64,000 bases of DNA from assembly GCF_003994475.1 (NCBI RefSeq), contig NZ_RZNY01000021.1:1-64000 (forward strand), in the 5' to 3' direction. The DNA comes from Paenibacillus anaericanus (lineage in GTDB: Bacteria; Bacillota; Bacilli; Paenibacillales; Paenibacillaceae). The position numbers and the translations under genes were made by a program. The notes beneath the pieces are model-generated. The model worked only from the letters and a program-made list of their open reading frames with translations. It ran no database searches and was not told where the DNA came from. Shown piece by piece: positions 17,674 to 26,756 of the stretch (the stretch's first letter is position 1; every line of letters starts with the position of its first letter).

Positions 17674-18669
17674 ATGGATGGTTGGAGAAATACACTGTCT
17701 ATATATGTGAACCAGTACAATCAAGATGAGATCGACTATGGAACTCGGAGCCAAAGTACAGTAGTTACCGATCTAGAATATTTGATGAGTCGTGGTGGAC
17801 GGAAACATAGGTTGGATCAATGGTACAAAGAGAGAAGAGCCGTACCGTTACGGAATGAGACACGGGCCAAACTCATTCGTGAAATACAAAACCGTGAAGG
17901 TGAGATTGAAGTTGAATTACAGTTTTTTCGGACAACATACTACAACAAAGGTGGTGCTAGGCATCAGGAGGAGCGGGTCGAAGAACAACGATTGACGCTG
18001 GTGCGAGATGAAGAAGATTGGTTCATAACTCGGATCGAACATCGTGTACCGGAGAGACATGCTTCATTTATATTGCCGCGCTATCAAACTGAGAACGTAG
18101 ATTCGAAAAATGGCCCAAGTAGTCCCTTTTTAAATAAAGAGCTATTAGGTGGGGTGGCTCGAAGTACAGCATATCGACGGAAAGATGCGGTTCAGTACGC
18201 GGATAAATGGTGGAATGATTTCAATCCAGAATTCTCCACATTTGAAGTGGATTGTACCCATTTTATCTCGCAATGCCTCTTTGCAGGCGGTGCCCCAATA
18301 AACTATACTGGAAAAAGAGAATCGGGCTGGTGGTACAAGGGATATGTTAACGGTAAAGAAGCTTGGAGCTTCAGTTGGGCCGTTGCCGGTGGGTTAGAAC
18401 GTCATTTGACACACAGCAGATCTGGGTTGCGGGCAGAAGTGGTGGATCGACCGGAACAGCTTCAGCTAGGAGACGTTATTATTTATGATTGGGATGGAGA
18501 CGGCGCATACCAGCACAGTACAATCGTCACTGCATTTGACGCAGGAGGAATGCCTCTAGTAAACGCTCATACTACACCAAGTAGACATCGTTACTGGGAT
18601 TACAAGGATTCTTATGCGTGGACCGAGAACACCGTATACCGTTTTTTCCATATCGCGGACTGGTTCTGA
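17674..18669 (+). CDS. Amidase-domain protein (Amidase_6, NlpC/P60-like Cys enzyme)
   Basis: 331 residues from ATG 17674 with AAAGGAGG nine bases upstream; a TTG at 17671 is also possible. The C-terminal half (about 170-331) carries the putative-amidase pattern: [17 protein letters not shown], then the catalytic Cys in [27 protein letters not shown], and His in YQHSTIVT and NAHTT. The N-terminal half is charged, with no signal peptide. The family is associated with cell-wall or peptide amide hydrolysis in Bacillales; the true substrate is unknown. Followed 27 bases later by ddl. Confidence 0.82.
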   Translation: MDGWRNTLSIYVNQYNQDEIDYGTRSQSTVVTDLEYLMSRGGRKHRLDQWYKERRAVPLRNETRAKLIREIQNREGEIEVELQFFRTTYYNKGGARHQEERVEEQRLTLVRDEEDWFITRIEHRVPERHASFILPRYQTENVDSKNGPSSPFLNKELLGGVARSTAYRRKDAVQYADKWWNDFNPEFSTFEVDCTHFISQCLFAGGAPINYTGKRESGWWYKGYVNGKEAWSFSWAVAGGLERHLTHSRSGLRAEVVDRPEQLQLGDVIIYDWDGDGAYQHSTIVTAFDAGGMPLVNAHTTPSRHRYWDYKDSYAWTENTVYRFFHIADWF

Positions 18670-18696
18670 CTATTATATAGAAGAGAGATGTTACCC

Positions 18697-19794
18697 ATGG
18701 TACAGGACAAATTGAACGTAGGGTTGATTTACGGCGGCAAATCGGGAGAGCATGAAGTGTCACTACAGACGGCTTTTGCGGTTTCCAAAGCGTTTAATTA
18801 TGATAAATATGAACTCATTCCATTTTACATCACAAAGCGGGGAGAATGGAGAGTAGGGACCAAATTATCCGGGCCATTCGCTGCATTAGAAGAACTAAAG
18901 CTAGAAGAGGGCGCTGGTGATACTACGGCTGCTATTCAATCATTATTTGGAAAGCTAGCGTCTGGTAAAGCTGCGATTGATGTAGCTTTTCCGCTGCTGC
19001 ATGGAACTTATGGAGAAGATGGCACGATTCAAGGATTATTCGAAATGGCAGACTTGCCGTATGTAGGGGCAGGTGTATTATCCTCCGCAGCGGGTATGGA
19101 CAAAGTTGTCATGAAGAAATTGTTCGCCGACGCAGGACTTGAACAATGTAAGTATTGCTATTTCACCGCTTCAGAATGGAAAAATGGTAGTCATGCTTTG
19201 ATACAAGACATCGAACAGAAACTAGGGTATCCTTGCTTCGTGAAGCCGGCCAATCTAGGTTCAAGTGTTGGTATCTCCAAAGCAAGAACTAGAGAGGAAT
19301 TGTTGAACTCGATCGCGCTTGCCTTCCGTTATGATGTAAAAGTTCTAGTCGAAGAATTCGTTGACGCTCGTGAGGTTGAGGTAGGCGTGCTTGGTAACGA
19401 TGAGCCGCAGGCGTCTGTTCCTGGGGAAATCGTAACTTCTGGGGAATACTATGATTATCAGGCTAAATATCTCGATGGCAAATCACAGATGTTGATTCCG
19501 GCACCACTGGATACAGAACTGGCGGATCGTGTACGTGATCTGGCAATCACAGCTTTTAAAGCGGTCGCAGGGAGTGGTTTGTGCCGCGCTGATTTCTTTG
19601 TGACCAAGACGGATCAGAAGATTTGGATTAATGAAGTGAACACGATGCCGGGATTCACCCCATTTAGCATGTATCCGCTGCTTTGGCGTGAAACAGGGCT
19701 TTCTTACGAAGCTTTGCTTGACCGGCTTATTGGGTTAGCGCTTGAACGTTATGAGTCTCGTCAGAATCTTGATTTCGAGAATGGTGTAAAATAG
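18697..19794 (+). CDS. ddl: D-alanine--D-alanine ligase
   Basis: 365 residues from ATG 18697 (AAGAGAG nine bases upstream; an earlier ATG at 18688 is too close to it). An ATP-grasp enzyme joining two D-alanines for peptidoglycan precursors in the cytoplasm. Motifs: GGKSGEHEVS in the first domain, FPLLHGTYGEDGTIQG, KPANLGSSVGISK in the ATP loop, and WINEVNTMPGFTPFSMYP at the metal site. Length fits the family. It is not followed by murF, unlike in Bacillus subtilis. Confidence 0.96.
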   Translation: MVQDKLNVGLIYGGKSGEHEVSLQTAFAVSKAFNYDKYELIPFYITKRGEWRVGTKLSGPFAALEELKLEEGAGDTTAAIQSLFGKLASGKAAIDVAFPLLHGTYGEDGTIQGLFEMADLPYVGAGVLSSAAGMDKVVMKKLFADAGLEQCKYCYFTASEWKNGSHALIQDIEQKLGYPCFVKPANLGSSVGISKARTREELLNSIALAFRYDVKVLVEEFVDAREVEVGVLGNDEPQASVPGEIVTSGEYYDYQAKYLDGKSQMLIPAPLDTELADRVRDLAITAFKAVAGSGLCRADFFVTKTDQKIWINEVNTMPGFTPFSMYPLLWRETGLSYEALLDRLIGLALERYESRQNLDFENGVK

Positions 19795-19824
19795 GTAGTT
19801 CTATCCCAAGAGAGAAAGGAAGCG

Positions 19825-20154
19825 ATGATCATGGGCTTTCAGACGGAATTCAACTCGGTATGTAAATTTAAAAACGAGCAAGAACTTTATGAACTACTAG
19901 AATATGGACGCGGCAAAATGCTGAAGGATGGACTGCGTGTTTTCCCTACGGGACAAAAAGTAATTGCGTATACTCCAGAAAATAAGGCTGTGGCTATCGT
20001 AAAAATAACAGCTAGTGTTGCGGAGATTAATTTTAATGGTAAAGAAGTAACTTCGGTGGAACTACAACTTGTTCGTCAATTGACGGAAGAAGAATCTGCG
20101 ATGCAGACGGCACTTGCGTATGAGATGTTCTTTGGGGACGTGGACGCTGAGTGA
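19825..20154 (+). CDS. Conserved hypothetical protein, 109 residues
   Basis: I do not recognise a named family. The protein starts MIMGFQTEFNSVCKFK, or MGFQTEF from the ATG at 19831. It is mixed alpha/beta, with a central DGLRVFPTGQKVIAYT and an acidic C-terminus. No signal peptide or membrane helix. AGAAAGGAAG precedes the start. Its stop overlaps the GTG start of uvsE, so the two are probably co-translated. Confidence 0.75.
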   Translation: MIMGFQTEFNSVCKFKNEQELYELLEYGRGKMLKDGLRVFPTGQKVIAYTPENKAVAIVKITASVAEINFNGKEVTSVELQLVRQLTEEESAMQTALAYEMFFGDVDAE

Positions 20155-21152
20155 TTGTCCGTTTTGGGTATGTCGCGATGTCTACAGTAGTGGGGAATGC
20201 TTCACCATCTAAGACGATGACGTTTAAGACGTTCAGTGGACTGGCCGACCGGGAAGCCGGATTGCGCCGACTAGAGACTATATCCACGGAGAATTTACAC
20301 AATACGCTGCGGCTGCTTAGGCATAGTCTTGCTCATGATATTCAAGTTTATCGTTTCTCGTCCAAATTGGTTCCATTAGCAACTCATTTGTCACTTGTGG
20401 ATTGGAACCCATTTGAGGCATTACGGGAGCCTTTTGCTAAGGTCGGGGATTTTGTTAAGAAACATGGGATGAGAGTATCCTTTCATCCAGATCATTTCAC
20501 TGTACTCAGCACCCCGCGCCCGGAGGTTCTGAAGAGTTCAATACGCGATTTAGAACATCATATGGCGATGTTTGCTGCTATGGGCTTGGATGGACGAGCG
20601 AAAAACAATATCCATATCGGTGGTGCTTACGGGGACAAGCCCTTAGCAGCAGAGCGGTTTAGGGAAGTTGTGAGGAATCTTCCGGAGAAGATGAAACAAC
20701 AGCTCACATTTGAGAACGATGACAAAACCTTTAATGCCCCGGAAACGCTTAAGGTATGTGAGGATTTAGGTATTCCGATGGTACTCGATATACATCATCA
20801 ATGGGTTAACAACGAAGGGGAAGATCCCGGTGATTTGTGGCCGAGGATCTTAAAAACATGGAGCACTCCATATGCACAGGCGGATTCACCCATGAATGAT
20901 CCTCTACCACCGAAGATTCATGCTTCTAGTCCCAAGAGTGCAAGTGACCCGCGTGGACATGCAGATCATGTTATCGTTGGACCTCTACTGCAGTTTCTTC
21001 GACAGATCGCCCCAATGACAGAGCGTGTGGATGTGATGCTGGAAGCGAAGCTGAAAGATGGTGCGTTGTTCGCCTTGATGGGAGATCTGGCCAAATATCA
21101 AGGAGATGGCGTGGAGATTGTGGATGAAGCCAGTGTTCGAATTACACCTTAG
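20151..21152 (+). CDS. uvsE: UV DNA damage endonuclease
   Basis: 333 residues. A TIM-barrel, metal-dependent endonuclease that nicks 5' of UV photoproducts and some other lesions, starting an alternative excision repair. Family motifs: IVRFGYVAMS at the N-terminus, SFHPDHFTVL, NIHIGGAYGDK, LTFENDDKTF, VLDIHHQWVN and KIHASSPK. The start is GTG overlapping the previous stop (GTGA). The length matches Bacillus YwjD/UvsE. Confidence 0.93.
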   Translation: MIVRFGYVAMSTVVGNASPSKTMTFKTFSGLADREAGLRRLETISTENLHNTLRLLRHSLAHDIQVYRFSSKLVPLATHLSLVDWNPFEALREPFAKVGDFVKKHGMRVSFHPDHFTVLSTPRPEVLKSSIRDLEHHMAMFAAMGLDGRAKNNIHIGGAYGDKPLAAERFREVVRNLPEKMKQQLTFENDDKTFNAPETLKVCEDLGIPMVLDIHHQWVNNEGEDPGDLWPRILKTWSTPYAQADSPMNDPLPPKIHASSPKSASDPRGHADHVIVGPLLQFLRQIAPMTERVDVMLEAKLKDGALFALMGDLAKYQGDGVEIVDEASVRITP

Positions 21153-21231
21153 CACAGCCTTTATCTTGAAAAATAAAGGGAAATACGGTAAGTTGTACAA
21201 AATGAAGGTGTTAATTTGAGGAGGTTCATTC

Positions 21232-22002
21232 ATGGGTGATTTATTAGCTGGAAAGAATATTATCGTTATGGGCGTAGCCAATGAGCGCAGCATTGCATGG
21301 GCGATTGCACAAAGTTTGGCAGCGCAAGGCGCACGCCTGGCATTTACATATGAGAGTGAACGAGTGGAGAGTCGGGTTCGTAAACTAGCAGAGAATATCC
21401 CGAATGCACTCATTCTGCCATGTAATGTAGCGATGGATGAGGAAATCGATAAGCTTGCGGAAACTCTTCGAAGCGAATTCGGTGTGTTGCACGGACTAGT
21501 GCATAGCATAGCCTATGCTAAAGTCGATGATTTGGCTGGAGGATTTGTAGAGACGTCCCGGGATGGATTCGCTTTAGCGCATGACATTAGTGTATTCTCA
21601 CTTGTGGCGGTATCGCAGCGACTTGCTCCACTCATGACCGAAGGCGGCAGTATTGTGACAATGACTTACATGGGCGCTGAACGCGTTATGCGTAACTATA
21701 ATGTCATGGGTGTAGCCAAAGCAGCGCTTGAAGCCTCGGTTCGTTATCTTGCGAACGATCTTGGACCTAATAACATCCGAGATAATGCGATATCTGCAGG
21801 ACCGATCCGCACGTTGGCAGCAAAAGGGATCAGCGAATTCAACTCCATTCTGAAGATGGTTGAAGAGAAGGCACCTTTGCGAAAGACAACAGATACGGCA
21901 GAAGTAGGCGATACGGCGATGTTCTTAATGAGTCATCTCTCGCGCGGTATTACCGGTGAAGTTATCTTCGTTGACGGTGGATTTAATATTGTAGGTGTAT
22001 AA
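21232..22002 (+). CDS. fabI: Enoyl-[acyl-carrier-protein] reductase
   Basis: 256 residues. Short-chain dehydrogenase fold reducing the enoyl-ACP double bond in fatty acid synthesis (target of triclosan). Cofactor motif IVMGVANERSIAWAIA. The catalytic Tyr and Lys are in YNVMGVAKAAL, and an additional Tyr lies in TYMGAERV. The substrate-binding loop is SAGPIRTLAAKGI. GAGGAGG precedes the ATG; a terminator at 22044 follows. Confidence 0.96.
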   Translation: MGDLLAGKNIIVMGVANERSIAWAIAQSLAAQGARLAFTYESERVESRVRKLAENIPNALILPCNVAMDEEIDKLAETLRSEFGVLHGLVHSIAYAKVDDLAGGFVETSRDGFALAHDISVFSLVAVSQRLAPLMTEGGSIVTMTYMGAERVMRNYNVMGVAKAALEASVRYLANDLGPNNIRDNAISAGPIRTLAAKGISEFNSILKMVEEKAPLRKTTDTAEVGDTAMFLMSHLSRGITGEVIFVDGGFNIVGV

Positions 22003-22043
22003 TAAGCTAAGCATAGAGATGAAGTTCGTTTACATGGGGGAGG

Positions 22044-22067
22044 AAAGTCCCTGGTTACGGACTTTTT
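22044..22067 (+). terminator. Intrinsic terminator after fabI
   Basis: AAAGTCC pairs with GGACTTT around an 8-base loop, and the T run merges with the stem. Confidence 0.7.
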
Positions 22068-22210
22068 GTTTAGATAAGGTAGGAATAAGGGCGGCCTGTT
22101 TATGACTGAACAGGGGGAAAACGACGCAACTTTGCTTGTCATGGGGCGTATAGTTTTAAAAAGGATAATATCTGAGGGAAAAGTATAGTATAGAAGGTGG
22201 AGTGAAACCA

Positions 22211-23071
22211 TTGGATTCTAAAACGAAAGTTCCTTATGTGGTAGGCAGTAAAAGTCCAACAGCCGTGGCGATTAATTGTGCGTCAAAGGCGGGAGAGTGG
22301 ATTAAGAGTAGGCTTGGATTGGTTAAAGAATTAGATACGAAGCTCTCCGCGCAGGATTTGGTCACCGATGTTGACAAGGGAGCCGAACTGATGATTCGTA
22401 AGCTTATCCTTACGCATTTTCCAGATCACGATATTCTGGGAGAGGAAGATGTAGCACCAGGAGCTGCGGCTGCGGTGAAGGCATTGTCTGAGGTGAGAGA
22501 TTCTGAATATTTATGGATTGTAGATCCGATTGACGGGACAACCAATTTCGTTCACGGATTCCCATATTTCTGTGTATCGATCGCGTTGGCATATAAAGGG
22601 GAAGTCATAGTTGGAGTAATTTATGACCCGATTCGGGACGAACTATTCGTAGCAGAGAAGGGCAAAGGCGCCTATATTCATGGTAAAAAGTCCGAAGTAT
22701 CTAACGATGGCAGCCTAAGCGATAGTATCCTTGCGATTGGGTTTAATCCTGACCGGGATTTTGCACTTCCGGTAAATATGAAAGGAATCACGGCGTTGTC
22801 AGGGGAAGTTCGTAGCCTTCGCGCAGTTGGTTCCGCGGCTCTACATCTCGCTTATGTAGCGACAGGGCGCGTTAGTGGCTATTATGAAGTAGGACTGAAC
22901 TCTTGGGATGTAGCGGCAGGTGTACTGCTTGTTACAGAATCAGGAGGCGTCGTAAGTGATACTGCTGGTAATCCGTATCATCTTGGGGTACGTAACTTGG
23001 TAGCTACCAATGGTAAAATTCATGCGGAATTGCTGGAAACTCTAAGCGCAGCAGACGCAACGGGATTATAA
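22211..23071 (+). CDS. Inositol monophosphatase family protein
   Basis: 286 residues from TTG 22211, chosen because AAGGTGG lies ten bases upstream; GTG 22202 is the alternative but only one base from that site. Metal-dependent phosphatase fold: ILGEEDV supplies metal-binding acids, WIVDPIDGTTNFVHGFP is the main metal/phosphate motif, and SWDVAAGVLLVTESGG supplies the third metal Asp. Members act on inositol phosphate or related sugar phosphates; the substrate is not clear here. Confidence 0.9.
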   Translation: MDSKTKVPYVVGSKSPTAVAINCASKAGEWIKSRLGLVKELDTKLSAQDLVTDVDKGAELMIRKLILTHFPDHDILGEEDVAPGAAAAVKALSEVRDSEYLWIVDPIDGTTNFVHGFPYFCVSIALAYKGEVIVGVIYDPIRDELFVAEKGKGAYIHGKKSEVSNDGSLSDSILAIGFNPDRDFALPVNMKGITALSGEVRSLRAVGSAALHLAYVATGRVSGYYEVGLNSWDVAAGVLLVTESGGVVSDTAGNPYHLGVRNLVATNGKIHAELLETLSAADATGL

Positions 23072-23126
23072 GTATTTAGGCAAGTGACACATGAAAAGAT
23101 TAGAACCAGAAGGAGTGGCAGATAAG

Positions 23127-23375
23127 ATGAGCGAAGAGAAAGAACTGGAAAGAGAGCTCAGCGAGATGCTGGCGGATGGGGATAACCGTAGTGTGGAAGA
23201 ACGCCGGGAGGAAGAGCGGAGGCTCTTATCTCCTAAATATGAGATACGGATCCAGACGCAGTTGGATCCTATTGTAGAAGAAACACTCAAATATCGAAGC
23301 ATGGCGAAAGAAATAGACGATCGCTATGATAACTATTTAAAGAAAACCAAACATGAGGACAAGGGCTCCGAATAG
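23127..23375 (+). CDS. Small highly charged protein, 82 residues
   Basis: Start ATG 23127 chosen for AAGGAG 11 bases upstream; an in-frame ATG at 23091 would add 12 residues. About 45 percent charged residues (EEKELERELSEML, SVEERREEERRLL), predicted mostly helical, no membrane segment. No family recognised. It follows the phosphatase gene closely and is ended by a terminator at 23406. Confidence 0.65.
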   Translation: MSEEKELERELSEMLADGDNRSVEERREEERRLLSPKYEIRIQTQLDPIVEETLKYRSMAKEIDDRYDNYLKKTKHEDKGSE

Positions 23376-23405
23376 TCGAGGCCCATAGTCCCACTAGCAT
23401 GAAGG

Positions 23406-23432
23406 CGTCCCGAATTTTCGGGGCGTTTTTTA
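23406..23432 (+). terminator. Intrinsic terminator
   Basis: CGTCCCGAA pairs with TTCGGGGCG (one G-U), followed by seven T. Confidence 0.85.
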
Positions 23433-24194
23433 TTTTATCGCTACGATCCTTAACCGTTTGTAATCTGCATACCAAGCTCCGTCTCGGAATAACGAGGTTC
23501 GGCATGCATGGCTTATTTTATCAAAAATGAACGCTTTCTCCGTTGCATTGAATCCCTGAAAGAACTCATCAGCTGCTAATCCTGAGAGCCAGTGCAAGAG
23601 ACCATTTTCTCCGTCTTGTAGTAATGTTGGACGATCAAAATGAACCGCGTAGGTTACACGAAATCCTTGTTGTTCTAATAAGCTACTGTACTCACCAATA
23701 CTTGGGAAATACCACGGATTCAACCCTTCCGCATCGACCCCGTACTCTCCTAGTACCCCATAGATGGACTTAACGATGGTATCACAGTTTCCCTGACCTC
23801 CGAATTCAGCTACAAAACGTCCACCAGGCTTTAGTGCATTCCATATAGAAGCTACCACACTCGAGGCATTCTTCACCCAATGTAAGGCAGCATTTGAGAA
23901 GACGGAATCCACGGGTTGATCAAGCGTAAACTGTTCAGCGTTGCCAACTCTGAAATCATTCTCAGGATATTTGTTACTCGCCTGTTCAATCATTTGTGCT
24001 GAATAATCCATCCCCAGAACATAGGCTCCTGATTGGGCAATTTCATGACTTAGATCCCCCGTTCCACATCCCAAATCGAGAATTTGTTCTCCCTGCTGTG
24101 CATTCAGCAGTTCCACTACACCTTTACCGTACTTAGAAACAAACCCCAATTTCTCATCATACAATGTTGGCTTCCAAACATGACTTGATCCCAT
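23430..24194 (-). CDS. Class I SAM-dependent methyltransferase
   Basis: 254 residues. Motif I ILDLGCGTGD binds S-adenosylmethionine, with VLGMDYSAQMI (motif II), FRVGNAEQF and VFSNAALHWV following. This is the UbiE/trans-aconitate-methyltransferase-like pattern, with a C-terminal substrate domain of about 100 residues. Substrate unknown. AAGGAG precedes the ATG by about 10 bases. Convergent with the small charged gene upstream. Confidence 0.88.
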   Translation of the reverse strand: MGSSHVWKPTLYDEKLGFVSKYGKGVVELLNAQQGEQILDLGCGTGDLSHEIAQSGAYVLGMDYSAQMIEQASNKYPENDFRVGNAEQFTLDQPVDSVFSNAALHWVKNASSVVASIWNALKPGGRFVAEFGGQGNCDTIVKSIYGVLGEYGVDAEGLNPWYFPSIGEYSSLLEQQGFRVTYAVHFDRPTLLQDGENGLLHWLSGLAADEFFQGFNATEKAFIFDKISHACRTSLFRDGAWYADYKRLRIVAIK

Positions 24195-24374
24195 CTTCCA
24201 ATCACTCCTTCTACATTTAGATTGAGTCTATTGTGGCATAAGAATATCGATTGTTTAAATATATAGATTGAATAGAGATTATAGGTTATTCCTATCCACA
24301 CCAGGTCCGTAAATAGAAATTCGTACAAACGCACATAAGGTAATTAGAGTTGGACATTTCAAGGAGGTCATGTT

Positions 24375-24425
24375 TTGGATAATCTGGATAGGAACAGTTG
24401 GAAGCGTGTTATGAGAACCTATTAA
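24375..24425 (+). CDS. Possible 16-residue leader peptide before the GH65 genes
   Basis: TTG start with AAGGAGG seven bases upstream, encoding MDNLDRNSWKRVMRTY. It ends 24 bases before the first GH65 ATG. A cre-like sequence overlaps at 24398-24412 (TTGGAAGCGTGTTAT, two mismatches to the usual consensus). Only the good ribosome site supports it. Confidence 0.25.
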   Translation: MDNLDRNSWKRVMRTY

Positions 24426-24449
24426 ATATACATAAGGAGAGGGCGGACC

Positions 24450-26756
24450 ATGGCGAAAATTGCTGACAAATACCTAAAAGTGGATCCATGGAAGATTGTT
24501 GAAGAGGGGTTCGATCCAGAACGTAATCGAGTGTCCGAATCTATTTTCTCACTAGGTAATGAATATATGGGAGTCAGAGGATATCCTGAGGAAGGGTATG
24601 GTGGGGATACGCTGCTGGGTAGTTATTTCAACGGTTTGTTCGAAGAGAGCAAAGTCAACGCACACTACAAAGGTATTATTAAGTCGCTGCGATTCATGGT
24701 GAATGCAGTGGATTGGTTGTATACACGGATTACAGTTGATGGTGAAACGTTAGATATGGCGCAATGCCAATTCAGCGATTATCGAAGAGAACTAGATTTC
24801 AAGAGTGGCAGTTACAGCCGAGAATTCATATGGAAATTAAAGAATGGAAAATCGTTAAAGTTATCATTTGAACGGTTCGTTAGTATGGATGTATCTAATC
24901 TTGGTTGTCAGCGTATCGTGTTTGAACCACTGAATTTCTCTGGCACAGTTGAGGTACGGACTGGACTGGATTTCTCAGTGATCCATGAAGACCAGGGTCG
25001 TTGTTATTGGGAGGTCCTTCAGCAAGGGCAAGAGAATGGGGTGATAGGAATCCTCGGGGAAACTACTCATACGAAGAATCGCCTATTCTCTGGTTTCCAG
25101 ATTGATGCCCCAAAGGCGTTGGAGACAACGGCCATAGAAGGTGATCGATTCATAGGGTTGGACGTAAGATTACCCTTGGAACAAGGCGTGAAGTCAACTT
25201 TCGATAAATTTGTGATTAACTATGCAGAGAAAGATGTGGCAACAGATCAGGATACTCTGTGGAATAAGGGGCTTGAGTTAGCGGCACAACACATTCACCC
25301 GAGTGTAAGCTTTGATTCATTAGCTAGAGAGCAAGTTAACTACTGGAGTGGTGTGTGGGCGGACTCTGATATCAAGATTGAAGGGGATCCTGAGAATCAA
25401 CAGGGAATCCGTTTTTGTATTTTTCAAATGTATCAGACCTATCACGGTGATAATCCTGGGTTTAACATCGGGGCTAAAGGTTTGACTGGTGAAGCCTATC
25501 GAGGACTAGCATTCTGGGATACGGAATCGTATTGCTTGCCGTTTTATATTTTTAACAATCCGAAGGCAGCAAAGAGCTTGCTTGAATTCAGATATAAATC
25601 ACTACCTTACGCGTTACAACGTGCGCGAGAGTTAGATTGTGAAGGAGCGTTCTATCCGATTGCGACCATTGACGGGACGGAGAGTTGTGATCTATGGCAG
25701 CACTCTAACTTGCAATTGCATGTGGGTACGGCGGTTGCTTATGGCATTCGCCATTATGTCAATATAACCGGAGACAAATCTTTTCTATATGAAAAAGGTC
25801 TGGAGATGCTCATTCAAATTAGTCGTTTCTACGCTACTCGGGGTCAATGGGGGCAGAAGACAGGGCAATTTGGATACTATGGAGTCATGGGTCCGGATGA
25901 GTTCCAACTCATGGTTAACAATAATTGCTACATTAATCTCATGGCGAAAAAATTGTTCGAATATACGTTGGATGTAATCGACAATATGCATGAAGCGGAG
26001 GGTACGTCGTTCAGTGAGTTGGTTCAGCGCCTCAATCTTACTGAGCAAGAACAGGCTAATTGGAGAAATTGTGCTGAGCATATGCGGATTCCAAAAGATG
26101 ATGAGACGAGTATTTATGAAGAACATGATGGGTTCTTCGATATGCCGCATCTCGATATTCATTCTATTCCTGTTACAGAATTTCCGCTCTATTCCCATTG
26201 GTCTTACGATCGGTTATACCGGTATGACATGATTAAACAACCTGATGTGCTGATGTTCATGTTCTTATATAGCGGGCAATTTTCCGTGGAAGAGAAACGC
26301 GCCAACTATGATTACTACGAACCGAGATGTATTCACGAATCTTCACTCTCTCCGTCGATTCACTCGATCATTGCAGCGGAAATCGGCAAACCGGAAGAGG
26401 CTTACAAATTTTTTGAATTTGCTACAAGACTGGATCTCGACAACTATAACCGCAATACTCGTGAGGGACTCCATACGACATCTATTTCGGCTGCTTGGAT
26501 GAATATCGTTTATGGATTCGGCGGGATGCGTTCAGACGGGGATCGACTAGTATTCAGTCCAAGTATTCCTGAACGTTGGGAAGGATACAGCTTCCCTATC
26601 ACTTTTAAGGGGACGAAATTAGTAGTCGAGGTAAACAAAAGCCGTGCTTTCATTCGGGCATTGTCTGGGGAAGCTGTAGAACTTGTGATATACAATCACA
26701 CTTATAACGTGGATCATTCCGGCATTGAGATTGCTCTGGAAGAGGTGGGACGATAA
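24450..26756 (+). CDS. Glycoside hydrolase family 65 phosphorylase (first copy)
   Basis: 768 residues, usual length for GH65. These enzymes cleave alpha-glucosides with phosphate, releasing beta-glucose 1-phosphate. N-terminal beta-sandwich (SLGNEYMGVRGYPEEGYGGD), then the (alpha/alpha)6 barrel with AFWDTESYCLPFY and the catalytic acid E484 in MGPDEF; RCIHESSLSPSIHS is the phosphate-binding region. GH65 members act on maltose, trehalose, kojibiose, nigerose and others; sequence alone does not settle which. Cytoplasmic. The second GH65 starts right at this stop codon. Confidence 0.92.
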   Translation: MAKIADKYLKVDPWKIVEEGFDPERNRVSESIFSLGNEYMGVRGYPEEGYGGDTLLGSYFNGLFEESKVNAHYKGIIKSLRFMVNAVDWLYTRITVDGETLDMAQCQFSDYRRELDFKSGSYSREFIWKLKNGKSLKLSFERFVSMDVSNLGCQRIVFEPLNFSGTVEVRTGLDFSVIHEDQGRCYWEVLQQGQENGVIGILGETTHTKNRLFSGFQIDAPKALETTAIEGDRFIGLDVRLPLEQGVKSTFDKFVINYAEKDVATDQDTLWNKGLELAAQHIHPSVSFDSLAREQVNYWSGVWADSDIKIEGDPENQQGIRFCIFQMYQTYHGDNPGFNIGAKGLTGEAYRGLAFWDTESYCLPFYIFNNPKAAKSLLEFRYKSLPYALQRARELDCEGAFYPIATIDGTESCDLWQHSNLQLHVGTAVAYGIRHYVNITGDKSFLYEKGLEMLIQISRFYATRGQWGQKTGQFGYYGVMGPDEFQLMVNNNCYINLMAKKLFEYTLDVIDNMHEAEGTSFSELVQRLNLTEQEQANWRNCAEHMRIPKDDETSIYEEHDGFFDMPHLDIHSIPVTEFPLYSHWSYDRLYRYDMIKQPDVLMFMFLYSGQFSVEEKRANYDYYEPRCIHESSLSPSIHSIIAAEIGKPEEAYKFFEFATRLDLDNYNRNTREGLHTTSISAAWMNIVYGFGGMRSDGDRLVFSPSIPERWEGYSFPITFKGTKLVVEVNKSRAFIRALSGEAVELVIYNHTYNVDHSGIEIALEEVGR

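Noticed and set aside
17430..17720. N-terminal extension of aconitase by 97 residues
   Set aside because: The frame is open, but the extension crosses the predicted promoter and dyad and lacks aconitase similarity; AAGGAGG marks the ATG at 17429.
22202..22208. GTGAAAC as another copy of the iclR/acnA dyad
   Set aside because: Only one arm is present; there is no inverted partner.
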